Shown here: one piece after another, positions 1-8,239 of the stretch
Layout of the letters: every line of letters begins with the position of its first letter
How positions within the stretch are numbered: the first letter of the stretch is position 1
NCBI RefSeq assembly: GCF_014892575.1
Contig: NZ_JADBGI010000002.1
Location: 248,001 to 312,000 of the forward strand
Source: Nocardiopsis coralli
GTDB lineage: Bacteria; Actinomycetota; Actinomycetes; Streptosporangiales; Streptosporangiaceae
Reading direction: 5' to 3'
Length of the DNA: 64,000 nucleotides
Position numbers and translations under genes: made by a program
Notes under the pieces: generated by a model
What the model was told of the DNA's origin: nothing
Seen by the model: only the letters and a program-made list of their open reading frames with translations
Databases searched by the model: none

Positions 1-828
1 GCGTCCGATCCCCTCGATCCTGGACGGCTTGCCCCGTTGCCAGGTGGCCGGGTCGTCGGGCCAGCGGCTCTTGGGCCGGCCCTGGTTCGCGGTCCAGTTG
101 GGGAAGAAGGCCGAGTTCTGCGGATCCACGACACACACCCGGGTGTCACGGCGGCTGAACCGGATGTGGCGCCCGATGGTCGCGCTCGTGCCTCCGGTTC
201 CGGCCCCGACCACGAACCACCGGGGATCGGGGTGGCGCTCCTCGGCGATCTGGCGGAAGACGGTGGCTGCCACGTTGTGGTCGTCGCGGTAGTCGTAGGC
301 GCGCTCGGCGTAGGTGAACTGGTCCATGAAGTGGCCCTCGGGGTCGGCCTTCGCCAACCGTGCGGCCTCCTTCTCGATGTCACCGTCCTCCCCCGGGTTG
401 CGGACCTCTCCCTCGTAGGCCTGGATGAGATCCACCTTCTCCTGGCTGGTGCTCGCCGGCACCACCGCGGTGAACCGCAAGCCCAGCAGGTGCGCGAAGT
501 AGGCCTCCGAGACCGCGGTCGACCCGCTGGAGGCCTCGTACACGTGGGTGCTCGCGTCTATCCAGCCGGTGCACAGGGCATGCAGGAACAACGCTCGTGC
601 CATGCGGTGCTTGAGACTGCCCGAGGGGTGGACGGACTCGTCCTTGATGTAGAGGTCGATGCCCCAGTCCGCGGGGAGGGGAAACTGGAAGACGTGGGTG
701 TCGGCCGACCGTGTGGCATCGGCGTGCAACAAGCGGACGGCCTCCTTGACCCACGCCCGCTTGCCTCCGTCGTAGTGGTCGATGATCCGTGTCGTGACCG
801 CGTTCGGGTCACTCGGTGTGATGGTCAT
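1..828 (-). CDS. PLP-dependent cysteine synthase/desulfhydrase family protein (Cds1-like), 3' end outside window
   Basis: Fold-type II PLP enzyme of the cysteine synthase family, resembling actinobacterial Cds1-type L-cysteine desulfhydrases, which release sulfide from cysteine in the cytosol. The ATG at 828 opens a frame that runs uninterrupted to the window edge (276 codons seen, C-terminus missing). The PLP-binding lysine motif SGSLKHRMA is visible with Lys73. A substrate-loop-like stretch (YEASSGSTAVSEAYFA) follows, and the glycine-rich phosphate-binding loop GAGTGGTSATIGRH lies further on. The family call rests on these motifs. Whether it makes or degrades cysteine cannot be decided from the sequence. 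It lies downstream of the WD40 gene on the same strand but is separated by a GC-rich hairpin, so it is probably transcribed on its own. Confidence 0.85.
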   Translation of the reverse strand, partial: MTITPSDPNAVTTRIIDHYDGGKRAWVKEAVRLLHADATRSADTHVFQFPLPADWGIDLYIKDESVHPSGSLKHRMARALFLHALCTGWIDASTHVYEASSGSTAVSEAYFAHLLGLRFTAVVPASTSQEKVDLIQAYEGEVRNPGEDGDIEKEAARLAKADPEGHFMDQFTYAERAYDYRDDHNVAATVFRQIAEERHPDPRWFVVGAGTGGTSATIGRHIRFSRRDTRVCVVDPQNSAFFPNWTANQGRPKSRWPDDPATWQRGKPSRIEGIGR

Positions 829-990
829 GCCGCGTGGCTACCCGGCGCGCCGACCCGGAGACGTTCGGGACAGGATTCCGCAGGTGACGCATCCGGCTCC
901 GACCGGTTTCCGGGGAAAGGTCCCCGCGGTGGCGGGCGGTTCCGGCCCGCCCCCTTCGCGGGATCGGGCCGGGCCGTGAACCTCGGGGGT

Positions 991-1018
991 CCGGCCGGGC
1001 GGGCCCGAACCCGGCCGG
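991..1018 (-). terminator. Hairpin downstream of the WD40 gene
   Basis: Nine-base-pair perfect GC stem (991-999 with 1010-1018) and a 10-nt loop, nine bases past the stop of the gene ending at 1027. There is no U-run, which is common for actinomycete terminators. Confidence 0.5.
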
Positions 1019-1026
1019 GCCGGCGG

Positions 1027-3198
1027 TCACCCGCGGTCGGCGTGGACCACGTCCACCACGCGCACGCCGCCCTCGCCGACCACGGCGAGGGTGTTCCCGT
1101 CGGGTGAGAACTCCACGTCCCTGGTGGCCCCCGACGTCCGGGTCCGGCTCAGGGGCTTCAGGGTCTCCAGGTCGTGCAGGGCGATGGTGCCGTCCTCCCC
1201 GCACCAGGCCAGGTGCCGGTCGCTCACCGCGAGGGCGCGCGGATGATCGACCCGGTGGGTGTCGGAGGCCCACGTCTGGAGCATGCGTTCGCAGGCCGAC
1301 TGCCGTCCCGTGGCCAGGTCCCACAGGGTCAGGACGAGCTCCTCCACCCAGTCGCCGTCCCGCTCGCGCGTCAGCGTGCGCACGTGGAGGCTGACCAGCC
1401 GCTCCGCCTCCGGGGTGAACCGCAACAGCATCCACCGGCCCTCGGGCTGCCCCGCGCCGAGTCTGCGGCTGCCGCCGTCGACCAGGTCGAAGAGGGTGAT
1501 CTGCGAACCCCGGCCGGCGAGGGCGTACAGCTCCTGCCCGGGACTGATCGCGTCCGGCGCGTAGGGGCCGTACATGCTGGTGTAGAGGTCGAAGTCGCGC
1601 CCTTCGTGGCGCGCGGCCTCGATCAGTTCCTCCTGCGCGGCGGGGTCCAGGCGCGGAAAGGGGCACTCGGGCCCGGACAGTACGGGCTCACTCGGGTCCC
1701 GTGCGTCGACCACGGACCACTCCCCGACGGACGGGGAGTAGACCGCCAGGGCGTCCCCGTCGGGGCTCCACACGGGTGTGCTGACGCGTGTGTCGAAACC
1801 GCTACGGTGGCTCGTGCCCGGTTCCGGCCTCCACAGGCGCACCCCGCTGTCGCCGCCGGTGGCCACCAGATCGCCGTCGGGTGACCAGGCCAGCGCCGTG
1901 GTCTCCTCGGGGGCGCACTCGATCCGGGCGACGACCGACGGTTCGGAGCCCTCACCGGTCTCCCACAGGACGAGGTCGGACCATCCCTGGTGGCGGGAGC
2001 GCAGCTCGGCCAGCACCCGGCCGTCGGGGGCCCACTCCACCGCTTTGGTCCAGGCGTCGTCGGGGGCGCGTTCCTCCTGCCACAGGACCCGCTCCGCAGC
2101 GGTATCGCACAAGGCCACCCCGCTGCGGGAGTACACACAGACACGGTCGCTGCCGGGACGCCGGCGCACCCCGGTGATGGGGTCCCAGGGCACCCCGCGG
2201 GCCCACACGGAGTACTCCGGGGCCGCGCCCGGGTCGGGCCAGGTCACCAGGAGGCTCTCCGGCATCGTGGACGCCCCGCCAGGCACCTGTTCACGTCCCT
2301 GGGTCAGGGCGGTGAGGGCGCCGTCGGGGATCCAGTCCAGGTCGAGGACCTGCCGCACCCGGCCGCCGGGCAGGAGCCACGGTGACCGCTCCTCCTCGTC
2401 GACCGTCCACAGCCGCACACCGATGTCCTCCCCCACGGCGAGCGTGCGGGAATCCGGCGACCACGCGATGACCGGCCTGCCGCTGAACCCCGACCGGGGC
2501 GCGGTGTGGGTCGCGGCGATCTCCTCCCAGGTCACCGTGTTGTACACGAGCACGGTGTGCACGTGCTCGACGCGGCCCTCCCTGCCGGACCTGTCGTTCT
2601 CGCGGTGCTCGCCCAGGTCGGGGAAGCGGTCGCTCCTGCCCAGCACCGCGAGGCGCCGGCCGTCGGGGGACCACAGGGCCACGTCCAGGGCGGCCCCCTC
2701 GATGCCGATCCGACGCTCTTGGGTCCAGTCGCGCGGGTTCCAGATGAGCACAGAGGTGTCGTGGGAGCCGACCGTCGCCAGGCGCTCGCCGTCGGGGGAC
2801 CACTCGATCGAGCGCACCGGGGCTCGGTGGCCCGTCAGGACCCGCACGAGCCGGAGGTCGTCGGGTGCGCTGGCCGGCCCCCGCACGGTCAGCCGCACCG
2901 GTGGCAGGGCCCGTTCCGCGCCCGCCAGCCATCCGGACACCGAGGGGCGCCGGGCCAAGAGGTCGTGCAGCACACAAGCCACCTCGGACCGGTCGTGGGA
3001 ACGCACGAGCAGGTGGGCGTGGCTGAGCAGCAACCAGCGCAGGTGTCCCACCGGGGAGTGCGGGTCGGTTCCGTCCCGTTCCCGGACCGCGATCGAGTCC
3101 GCGACCGCCTGCGGGCCGCGGAGGAGGATCGCGTCCACGAGCGTGGGAAAGTCCCTGGTCAGGGCTGCCTGGTTGTCGGAAGGGTCGAGCTTGTCCAC
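1027..3198 (-). CDS. WD40 repeat protein
   Basis: Predicted beta-propeller protein of 723 residues starting at GTG 3198. An N-terminal region of about 110 residues, alpha-helical in appearance and without a recognised domain, precedes repeated WD40 blades. The recurring blade signature is WSPDG (for example SIEWSPDGERLATVG, LWSPDGRRLAVLG, AWSPDSRTLAVG, EFSPDGNTLAVVG), usually followed by a strand ending in W/L-W. I count at least seven such units, enough for one or two propellers. No kinase, NACHT or caspase domain is fused to it, unlike many actinobacterial WD40 proteins. The role is unknown; such propellers usually act as protein-interaction scaffolds. It is divergent from the transglycosylase-like gene at 3479 and shares its intergenic region. 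Confidence 0.85.
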   Translation of the reverse strand: MDKLDPSDNQAALTRDFPTLVDAILLRGPQAVADSIAVRERDGTDPHSPVGHLRWLLLSHAHLLVRSHDRSEVACVLHDLLARRPSVSGWLAGAERALPPVRLTVRGPASAPDDLRLVRVLTGHRAPVRSIEWSPDGERLATVGSHDTSVLIWNPRDWTQERRIGIEGAALDVALWSPDGRRLAVLGRSDRFPDLGEHRENDRSGREGRVEHVHTVLVYNTVTWEEIAATHTAPRSGFSGRPVIAWSPDSRTLAVGEDIGVRLWTVDEEERSPWLLPGGRVRQVLDLDWIPDGALTALTQGREQVPGGASTMPESLLVTWPDPGAAPEYSVWARGVPWDPITGVRRRPGSDRVCVYSRSGVALCDTAAERVLWQEERAPDDAWTKAVEWAPDGRVLAELRSRHQGWSDLVLWETGEGSEPSVVARIECAPEETTALAWSPDGDLVATGGDSGVRLWRPEPGTSHRSGFDTRVSTPVWSPDGDALAVYSPSVGEWSVVDARDPSEPVLSGPECPFPRLDPAAQEELIEAARHEGRDFDLYTSMYGPYAPDAISPGQELYALAGRGSQITLFDLVDGGSRRLGAGQPEGRWMLLRFTPEAERLVSLHVRTLTRERDGDWVEELVLTLWDLATGRQSACERMLQTWASDTHRVDHPRALAVSDRHLAWCGEDGTIALHDLETLKPLSRTRTSGATRDVEFSPDGNTLAVVGEGGVRVVDVVHADRG

Positions 3199-3200
3199 AT

Positions 3201-3222
3201 CCGGAACGCTAACGTTTTCCGG
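3201..3222. promoter_or_regulatory. Near-palindrome just upstream of the WD40 start
   Basis: Arms CCGGAA and TTCCGG flank an AT-richer centre two bases from the GTG start. It could be an operator or form a 5'-leader hairpin. It is not tied to any known regulator. Confidence 0.25.
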
Positions 3223-3478
3223 ACCCCTCGTTCACCCTCTGTCGTGGCCACTTCCGGTCACGGTGGTTGACCCGGCTGTGCGCCCCATGGGCCCCGCTGG
3301 GAACAGCCGCCCCCGGGGCCCCAGCGGCCCGGCCCCGAGTGCCACCCGGGCCACCGTGCACCACACGGGGCACACGGCCGCGTTCCGAGCGTGACCACAA
3401 GCGGACAGAAGGCCACAGGTGACCTGAGAACGGGGAAGAACGGTACAGAGCCCGTCACCCGAACGGCGAGGTCCTGCG

Positions 3479-4630
3479 GTGCTGTCCTCCCCTACCGCGT
3501 CCCCCGGTCCGCCCGATCCCCTGTCCCCGGTCCGCGACCGCGTACTGCTCCACGTACGAGACACCGCGCCCGGCCTGCACCTGCGCATGCCCACGACGGT
3601 CGGGGGCATCGTCCTGCCCTCGGGCGCGGGCACGGCTCCCCCGCGCAACGAGCGCATCACCGCGTCCGGGCACGCCTACCCGATGGTGCACGACCCGGCA
3701 CGCCACCGCACCCGTGTGGCCACCGGGGAGGAGCCCTTCCACTTCACGCCGTGGAGCGCCTACAACGGGGAACACGATCCCGGCCGGGCGCTGGCGGAGA
3801 TGGACCGCTGGCAGAGCCCGATGGCCCTGCTGCTCACCCCCACCGGGTTCCTGCCCGGCGACGCCTCGGGGATCCGAGCACTGCGGGAGGCGGTGCGCCT
3901 TGTCGATCGTGTCAGGACCGACCGCACGGTGCTCGCCGTTCCGGTGGACGCCGCCTGGCTCAGTGACTTCGGGGCCCAGACCCTGGTGGCACTGCTGGGA
4001 CCGGTGCGCGTCCCCAAGGCGCTGGTCCTGGACCCCGAACGCGTTCAGGTGGACACGGCGGAGCGGTTGCGGGCGCTGCGGCTGGTCGTGTCCGAGGTGC
4101 ACGACACCGCCGTGCTCGGGGCAGGCCTGGTGGGCCTGGACGCGCTGGCGCACGGCGCGTCCTTCGCCTCCCTCGACGAGGCCGCCACGGCGAGCTGCGC
4201 GCCGCCCTACCCGGGTGATCCCTTCCCGCCGCCCGCGCCCACCTGGCCCGGGATCCTGAACCGTACGCTGCTCACCTACATGGCCGGGCCGACCGCGACG
4301 GCGCACCTGCCCGCCCTGGGACGGTGCACCTGCGAGCCCTGCCTGAGGTGGGGCGAGGCGCGTTCCCTGGGCGAGCCCGGCCGGCCCTTCGAGGAGCTCG
4401 GGCAGGCGGGGACCGGAGCCGTGCACGGGCACAACCTCGCGGTCTGGTCCGAGCTGTGGCAGGAGATCGCCCGGGAACCGTCACCGAGGGCTCGGGCGGC
4501 GCGTTGGAACGCGGTGTGCGCGGCGGCCGTGCGCGCGCACGCATGGCACAACGACACGGCCGGAGCCCGCCTGCCGCCCCTGGTTCCGCCCCGGGGCCTG
4601 GCCCTCATGGCCGGGTGCGCGCAGCGGTGA
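3479..4630 (+). CDS. tRNA-guanine transglycosylase-like protein (zinc motif conserved)
   Basis: A 383-residue protein whose C-terminal third carries the zinc signature of tRNA-guanine transglycosylases: Cys283-x-Cys285-x2-Cys288, then His318 in a helix reading GHNLAVWSELW. This matches the CxCxxC...HNL arrangement of bacterial Tgt. The classical active-site sequence around the nucleophilic Asp (FDCVxPTR type) is not recognisable, so it is either a divergent base-exchange enzyme (DpdA-type, acting on DNA or another RNA) or a non-catalytic relative. No queuosine or 7-deazaguanine genes lie nearby. The GTG start at 3479 follows a weak GCGAGG; the next gene follows within about 30 bases, suggesting co-transcription with the phosphoesterase. 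Seen: the zinc motif and length. Inferred: fold and activity class. Confidence 0.6.
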   Translation: MLSSPTASPGPPDPLSPVRDRVLLHVRDTAPGLHLRMPTTVGGIVLPSGAGTAPPRNERITASGHAYPMVHDPARHRTRVATGEEPFHFTPWSAYNGEHDPGRALAEMDRWQSPMALLLTPTGFLPGDASGIRALREAVRLVDRVRTDRTVLAVPVDAAWLSDFGAQTLVALLGPVRVPKALVLDPERVQVDTAERLRALRLVVSEVHDTAVLGAGLVGLDALAHGASFASLDEAATASCAPPYPGDPFPPPAPTWPGILNRTLLTYMAGPTATAHLPALGRCTCEPCLRWGEARSLGEPGRPFEELGQAGTGAVHGHNLAVWSELWQEIAREPSPRARAARWNAVCAAAVRAHAWHNDTAGARLPPLVPPRGLALMAGCAQR

Positions 4631-4661
4631 CGTGGCAGTGCCCTCCGATACCCTGCGGGCC

Positions 4662-5162
4662 ATGCGCCTGCTGATCATCTCCGACACCCACCGGCCCAAG
4701 CGCGCCCGCGACCTGCCCTCGCAGGTGTGGGAGGAGGTCGACCGGGCCGATGCGGTGATCCACGCCGGCGACTGGTGCGACCTCGATGCGCTGACCTCGC
4801 TCGAGGCGCGCGCCGAGCAGCTCATCGGTGTGTACGGCAACAACGACGGGCCGGAGCTGCGCGCACGCCTGCCCGAGGTGGCGCGCGCGGAACTGGGCGG
4901 GGTGCGCTTCGCGGTCGTGCACGAGACCGGGCAGGCGCATGGGCGGGAGAAGCGGTGCGCGAAGCGCTACCCCGACGTGGACGTGCTGGTCTTCGGCCAC
5001 TCGCACATCCCCTGGGACACCCGCGCCGACAACGGGTTGCGCCTGCTCAACCCGGGGTCGCCCACGGACCGCCGCAGGCAGCCGCACCACACGTACATGA
5101 CGGCCGAGGTCGACGGTGGCCGGATCGACGTGCAGCTGCACACCGTGGAGCCGCGGGGCTGA
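4662..5162 (+). CDS. YfcE/MJ0936-family metallophosphoesterase
   Basis: Small calcineurin-like phosphodiesterase (166 residues) with all family motifs: Asp8-x-His10 (ISDTH), AGDW, GNND, VVHETG and GHSH. Such enzymes use two metal ions to hydrolyse phosphodiester or phosphomonoester bonds; the substrate cannot be read from sequence. I chose ATG 4662 because the first strand of the fold (MRLLIISDTH) begins there. An in-frame GTG at 4632 would add ten residues upstream of the core. It lies directly behind the transglycosylase-like gene and is probably in its transcript. Confidence 0.85.
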   Translation: MRLLIISDTHRPKRARDLPSQVWEEVDRADAVIHAGDWCDLDALTSLEARAEQLIGVYGNNDGPELRARLPEVARAELGGVRFAVVHETGQAHGREKRCAKRYPDVDVLVFGHSHIPWDTRADNGLRLLNPGSPTDRRRQPHHTYMTAEVDGGRIDVQLHTVEPRG

Positions 5163-5312
5163 GCCGGGGACGCCCAGGGCAGGAGTCGCCGGCGCCGCCC
5201 TCCTCTTTCGGAACGGAAGTCCCCTCACGCGGCGTCGCCCACGCACGGGTCCGCCCCGAATCCACCCTGTGGACAACCCGCACGGGACCGGATCTTGCGC
5301 TTCACTCGGGGT

Positions 5313-6011
5313 ATGAGCCGACTCACCACCGACATTCTGTTCCGCGTCGCCGACCGCTCGACCTTCGGCCTGGCCATGAACACTCTCGGCCTCGTCGACG
5401 AACTCCGCGAGGAGGCCGGGCTGGTCCACGGCACGGTGATCCACGAGGGGGTGACGTACCGGGTCCGGGTCTCCGACGACGAGGACTTCACCTGGAGCTG
5501 CGACTGCTCCGAACCCCGCGGCGACACACCCTGTTACCACGCGGTCCTCATCGGGATGGCCTACGCCACGGGCATGCTCTACCGCGCTTGGCCGTACCGC
5601 CCGCCGCGGTCACCCCTGGACGTGAGCCCGATCCCCTTCGACCACGACGGCCTGATGCGGCGGTTGCGGACCGGAGAGCGGGGTCCCGAGGACCCGCCCC
5701 TGTCGGTCCAGATCCTGCGCGAGGTGGGCAACGGCAGGTGCCACGACCTGTGTTTGCTGTTCGACGAGGCCCTCGACGTCTTCGTCCTGCCCGCCGAGGA
5801 GCAGCGCCCGGCCTACCTGCGGGCTCTGCACGCGGCCGCCGAGGCCGTCGGGTTGTTCTACCTCAACGGCCAACCCATCAACGGCGAGGACCTCTACCAC
5901 TGGGTGATGGCGTACGTGGAGGAGACGGAGAACCTGATCGAGGACCCCGACGGCGCGGTCGAGGCGGCCGTGAGCGAGATCAACTACATGAACGAGTCCA
6001 TGAGCGAGTAG
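5313..6011 (+). CDS. SWIM zinc-finger protein, paralogue 1
   Basis: A 232-residue protein with a SWIM zinc finger near the N-terminus: Cys63-x-Cys65-x8-Cys74-x-His76, preceded by a beta-rich segment (GTVIHEGVTYRVRV). SWIM domains bind nucleic acid or protein partners. The rest is acidic and helical, with no catalytic motif. ATG 5313 is preferred over TTG 5295 because the conserved alignment with the paralogue at 7559 starts there. Both proteins share the finger spacing, the upstream strand pattern and the acidic helical C-terminus. The function is unknown. Confidence 0.75.
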   Translation: MSRLTTDILFRVADRSTFGLAMNTLGLVDELREEAGLVHGTVIHEGVTYRVRVSDDEDFTWSCDCSEPRGDTPCYHAVLIGMAYATGMLYRAWPYRPPRSPLDVSPIPFDHDGLMRRLRTGERGPEDPPLSVQILREVGNGRCHDLCLLFDEALDVFVLPAEEQRPAYLRALHAAAEAVGLFYLNGQPINGEDLYHWVMAYVEETENLIEDPDGAVEAAVSEINYMNESMSE

Positions 6012-6016
6012 GCCGA

Positions 6017-6064
6017 CAGCCGCAGGCCACGGTCTTCGCCCTGTTGGACCGCCTCGACGTGCGC
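6017..6064 (+). pseudogene. Fragment matching the C-terminus of the gene at 8864-10756
   Basis: Directly after the stop of the SWIM gene, one frame reads QPQATVFALLDRLDVR. The same motif, QPEATVLDLLERLDVR, lies near the C-terminus of the protein encoded at 8864-10756 (about 10670-10717). Sixteen residues with 12 identities in an otherwise empty gap suggest a remnant of a lost paralogue. Confidence 0.4.
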
Positions 6065-6182
6065 GCAAAGCACAGAGCCGGGGCCGGCACGGAATCGGGG
6101 CCGCCCGGGCAGACCGTCAGCGGCGGGCTGCCTCGGGGACGGACGGGCGATCTGGGGTCCGGGCGTCGCGGGCCCCGGCCGG

Positions 6183-6219
6183 GCCGGTGGAGGAGACGCC
6201 CCGGAACGAGCCCGTGGAC
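6183..6219 (-). pseudogene. Remnant of the small regulator-cluster gene seen at 26.7 kb
   Basis: These 37 bases match 26710-26746 at 33 positions by hand alignment. On the minus strand both encode STGSF followed by SSTG. At 26.7 kb this lies in an open small gene; here the frame is broken soon upstream, so I read it as decay. Confidence 0.4.
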
Positions 6220-6275
6220 CGCGCTCAGAACCGGCCCACCTGCGCGGGCAGGAGCACGCTCAGAGGTGAACGTCT

Positions 6276-6965
6276 TCAGTCGCCGGGATCCAACAACCGG
6301 TCGAAGGCCCCTGCCGGGCGCGCACGTGTGGGGAGGGCCTTGACGAACGGCAGGAGCTCCACCTGGGCGACCCCGTGCACCCGGCGCAGTTCGGCCACGG
6401 GGTCAGGATGCTCATCCACCCTGAGGTCCAGGTACGGATAGGGGTGACCGGTGTGCACGTACAGTGCGGCGCTCTGCCGGCCTCGCCGGTCTCCCCCGGC
6501 CTCCTGCCCGGACTCCAGTGCTGCCAGCAGGCGTTCCTCCATGGGTTCCGCCGCCGTGGCCTCGAACCGCTCGGCCATCGCGTCGAGTGTGTCAGCTCCG
6601 GTGAGGATGTTGCCGGCCACCGCGTATCCCTCACCTGTCCGGTGACCGCTCCACGGGTGCGTCTGTGCACCGGTGTGGGCGGCCGACCGGCCCTCGGTGT
6701 CGACCAGCGCGACCTGGCGCGAATCCGCGTCGGGGTCGGTGGCCAAGACCTGTTCCAGGACCTCGTCGGCGGGACGGGACCGCAACAGCTCCAGGGCGTC
6801 GACGCCCAGCAAGGGGTTGATCAACGCCTGGGTGGCCACAGCCCCCGCCCGCGCGTGCGCGAACACGGTGAAGGCGCCGATCGCCGGCATCCGGCTGCTG
6901 ATGGCGACGCCGCACGTGCCCGTGGCACGATCGTGGGCCACGAGTGTGAAGGTCCCTGCGTACAA
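6276..6965 (-). CDS. DUF1028 family protein
   Basis: A 229-residue protein of the DUF1028 family, predicted to adopt an Ntn-hydrolase-like fold. Recognisable by the N-terminal pattern TFTLVAHDRATGTCGVAISS followed by RAGAVATQA and, near residues 110-120, a GYAVAGNIL segment. Biochemistry of the family is poorly known. The start is TTG 6965, six bases after the cupin stop, so the two genes form an operon. It converges on the SWIM gene ending at 6011. Confidence 0.8.
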   Translation of the reverse strand: MYAGTFTLVAHDRATGTCGVAISSRMPAIGAFTVFAHARAGAVATQALINPLLGVDALELLRSRPADEVLEQVLATDPDADSRQVALVDTEGRSAAHTGAQTHPWSGHRTGEGYAVAGNILTGADTLDAMAERFEATAAEPMEERLLAALESGQEAGGDRRGRQSAALYVHTGHPYPYLDLRVDEHPDPVAELRRVHGVAQVELLPFVKALPTRARPAGAFDRLLDPGD

Positions 6966-6971
6966 CCGGTC

Positions 6972-7370
6972 TCACTTTCGGTACGGTTCCCCGGCCGGGT
7001 CTTCCTGACCGTACTCGCCCGGCCCCCGGTGTACCGGGTGGAGCAGGTGGATCAGGATACGGGCCGGACCCCCGAGCGGGGTGACGGCGTGCGGGATCCC
7101 GGCGGCGACGTGGACCATACCACCGGCCCCCAGTTCGTGGCCCTGGTCCTCGATGTCGAAGCGCACGTGCCCTTCCACCACCTGCACCACGATCGGCGAG
7201 GGTGCGCGGTGCTCGGTCATCTCCGCGTCCAGGACCAGGTGCATGATGCGTACGTCCTGGCCGGAGTAGAGGCGTTCGGGGGCCACGCGCCCCTCCTGGC
7301 CCGGGTTGCTCTGCCGCAGCTGTTCGATCCCGGAGCTGATGAGGCTGAACGGCGGGTTCTCGTGTGCCAT
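6972..7370 (-). CDS. Small cupin-domain protein
   Basis: A single-domain cupin of 132 residues. The two cupin motifs are visible: APSPIVVQVVEGHVRFDI with a following glycine-rich turn, then GMVHVAAGIPHAV with a histidine in the position of the second metal ligand. The first motif lacks the usual HxH pair, so metal binding may be altered. ATG 7370 is chosen because AGGGGAA sits at ribosome-binding distance. It is the first gene of a two-gene operon with the DUF1028 gene. The substrate is unknown. Confidence 0.8.
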   Translation of the reverse strand: MAHENPPFSLISSGIEQLRQSNPGQEGRVAPERLYSGQDVRIMHLVLDAEMTEHRAPSPIVVQVVEGHVRFDIEDQGHELGAGGMVHVAAGIPHAVTPLGGPARILIHLLHPVHRGPGEYGQEDPAGEPYRK

Positions 7371-7558
7371 GGCGGTTCCCCTCTGCTCTGTTCGGCTCTC
7401 GCCGAGCTTTTCACGGCCGTGCACCGCGCGGAGCCGGCGAACGTCCCGCGCGTGCCACACACGAACCTGGACAAGAGCCGGGCGGTTGGTTGTGCCAGGA
7501 GGCACCGTCGGGCGGGGCACCGCCCGACGGTGCCCGACCCCTCTGGTTGACTTCGGCC

Positions 7559-8239
7559 ATGGCTGAACTCTCGCGCGAGCAACTGCTCCACACCGCCGGA
7601 CAACCCTCCTTCGACCGCGCGCTGGACTACCTCGACCGTGTGTCCGGCCGCCGCCTCAGTCAGGGCCGGGTACACGCGACCGTGAGTGGAAGGGCCCGCT
7701 ACCGGGTCCAACTCACCGACACGGGCCATTTCTTCTGGAGCTGTGAGTGCCCGTGGGCCATGGAGGGCAACTGCTGCAAGCACGTGGTCGCGGTGGGTCT
7801 GGTGCACCTCTTCGACCGCGAGCACGGTGAACAGGCCCCTCAGGTGCCCGAGGTCGCCACCCACCTGCGTTCCTTGGACCACGAGAGCCTCGTGGGGCTC
7901 CTGCTGGCCGAGAGCGAGCGCTCCCCCGCCCTGGCCCTGGAGCTGGAGGCCCGGGCCGCAGTGGTTTCCGGGGACACGGGTGTGCTCTCGAGCCTGTTCG
8001 AGAGCGCGCTCGAGGTCTCCGAGCCGGTCCCCCAGGAACAGGCGTCCTATTACGCCCGGGCCGTGCACACCGCCGTCGACACGGTGCGAGCGTTGGAGCA
8101 GAGCAGCCGGGAGGAGGACGCCCAGGATCTCCTCGAAGCCGTCCACGCCTGTGCCGAAGACGCGGAAGACCTCGTGGAGGATGAGGAGGGGGAGGTAGCC
8201 GCCGCCCTGGACCGGCTGCACGAGATCGACACGGCCTGA
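7559..8239 (+). CDS. SWIM zinc-finger protein, paralogue 2
   Basis: A 226-residue protein with a SWIM finger Cys62-x-Cys64-x8-Cys73-x-His75 (SCECP...CCKH), the same spacing as in the protein at 5313. Flanking strands also match, and the C-terminal half is strongly acidic and helical (DAEDLVEDEEGE), as in the paralogue. No enzymatic motif is present, so a small nucleic-acid- or protein-binding adaptor is the most that can be said. ATG 7559 begins the conserved region. It is divergent from the cupin operon, whose first gene starts at 7370. Confidence 0.75.
   Translation: MAELSREQLLHTAGQPSFDRALDYLDRVSGRRLSQGRVHATVSGRARYRVQLTDTGHFFWSCECPWAMEGNCCKHVVAVGLVHLFDREHGEQAPQVPEVATHLRSLDHESLVGLLLAESERSPALALELEARAAVVSGDTGVLSSLFESALEVSEPVPQEQASYYARAVHTAVDTVRALEQSSREEDAQDLLEAVHACAEDAEDLVEDEEGEVAAALDRLHEIDTA

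Noticed and set aside
1778..3394. 538-codon forward frame
   Set aside because: Antisense to the WD40 gene and Arg/Ser/Pro-rich.
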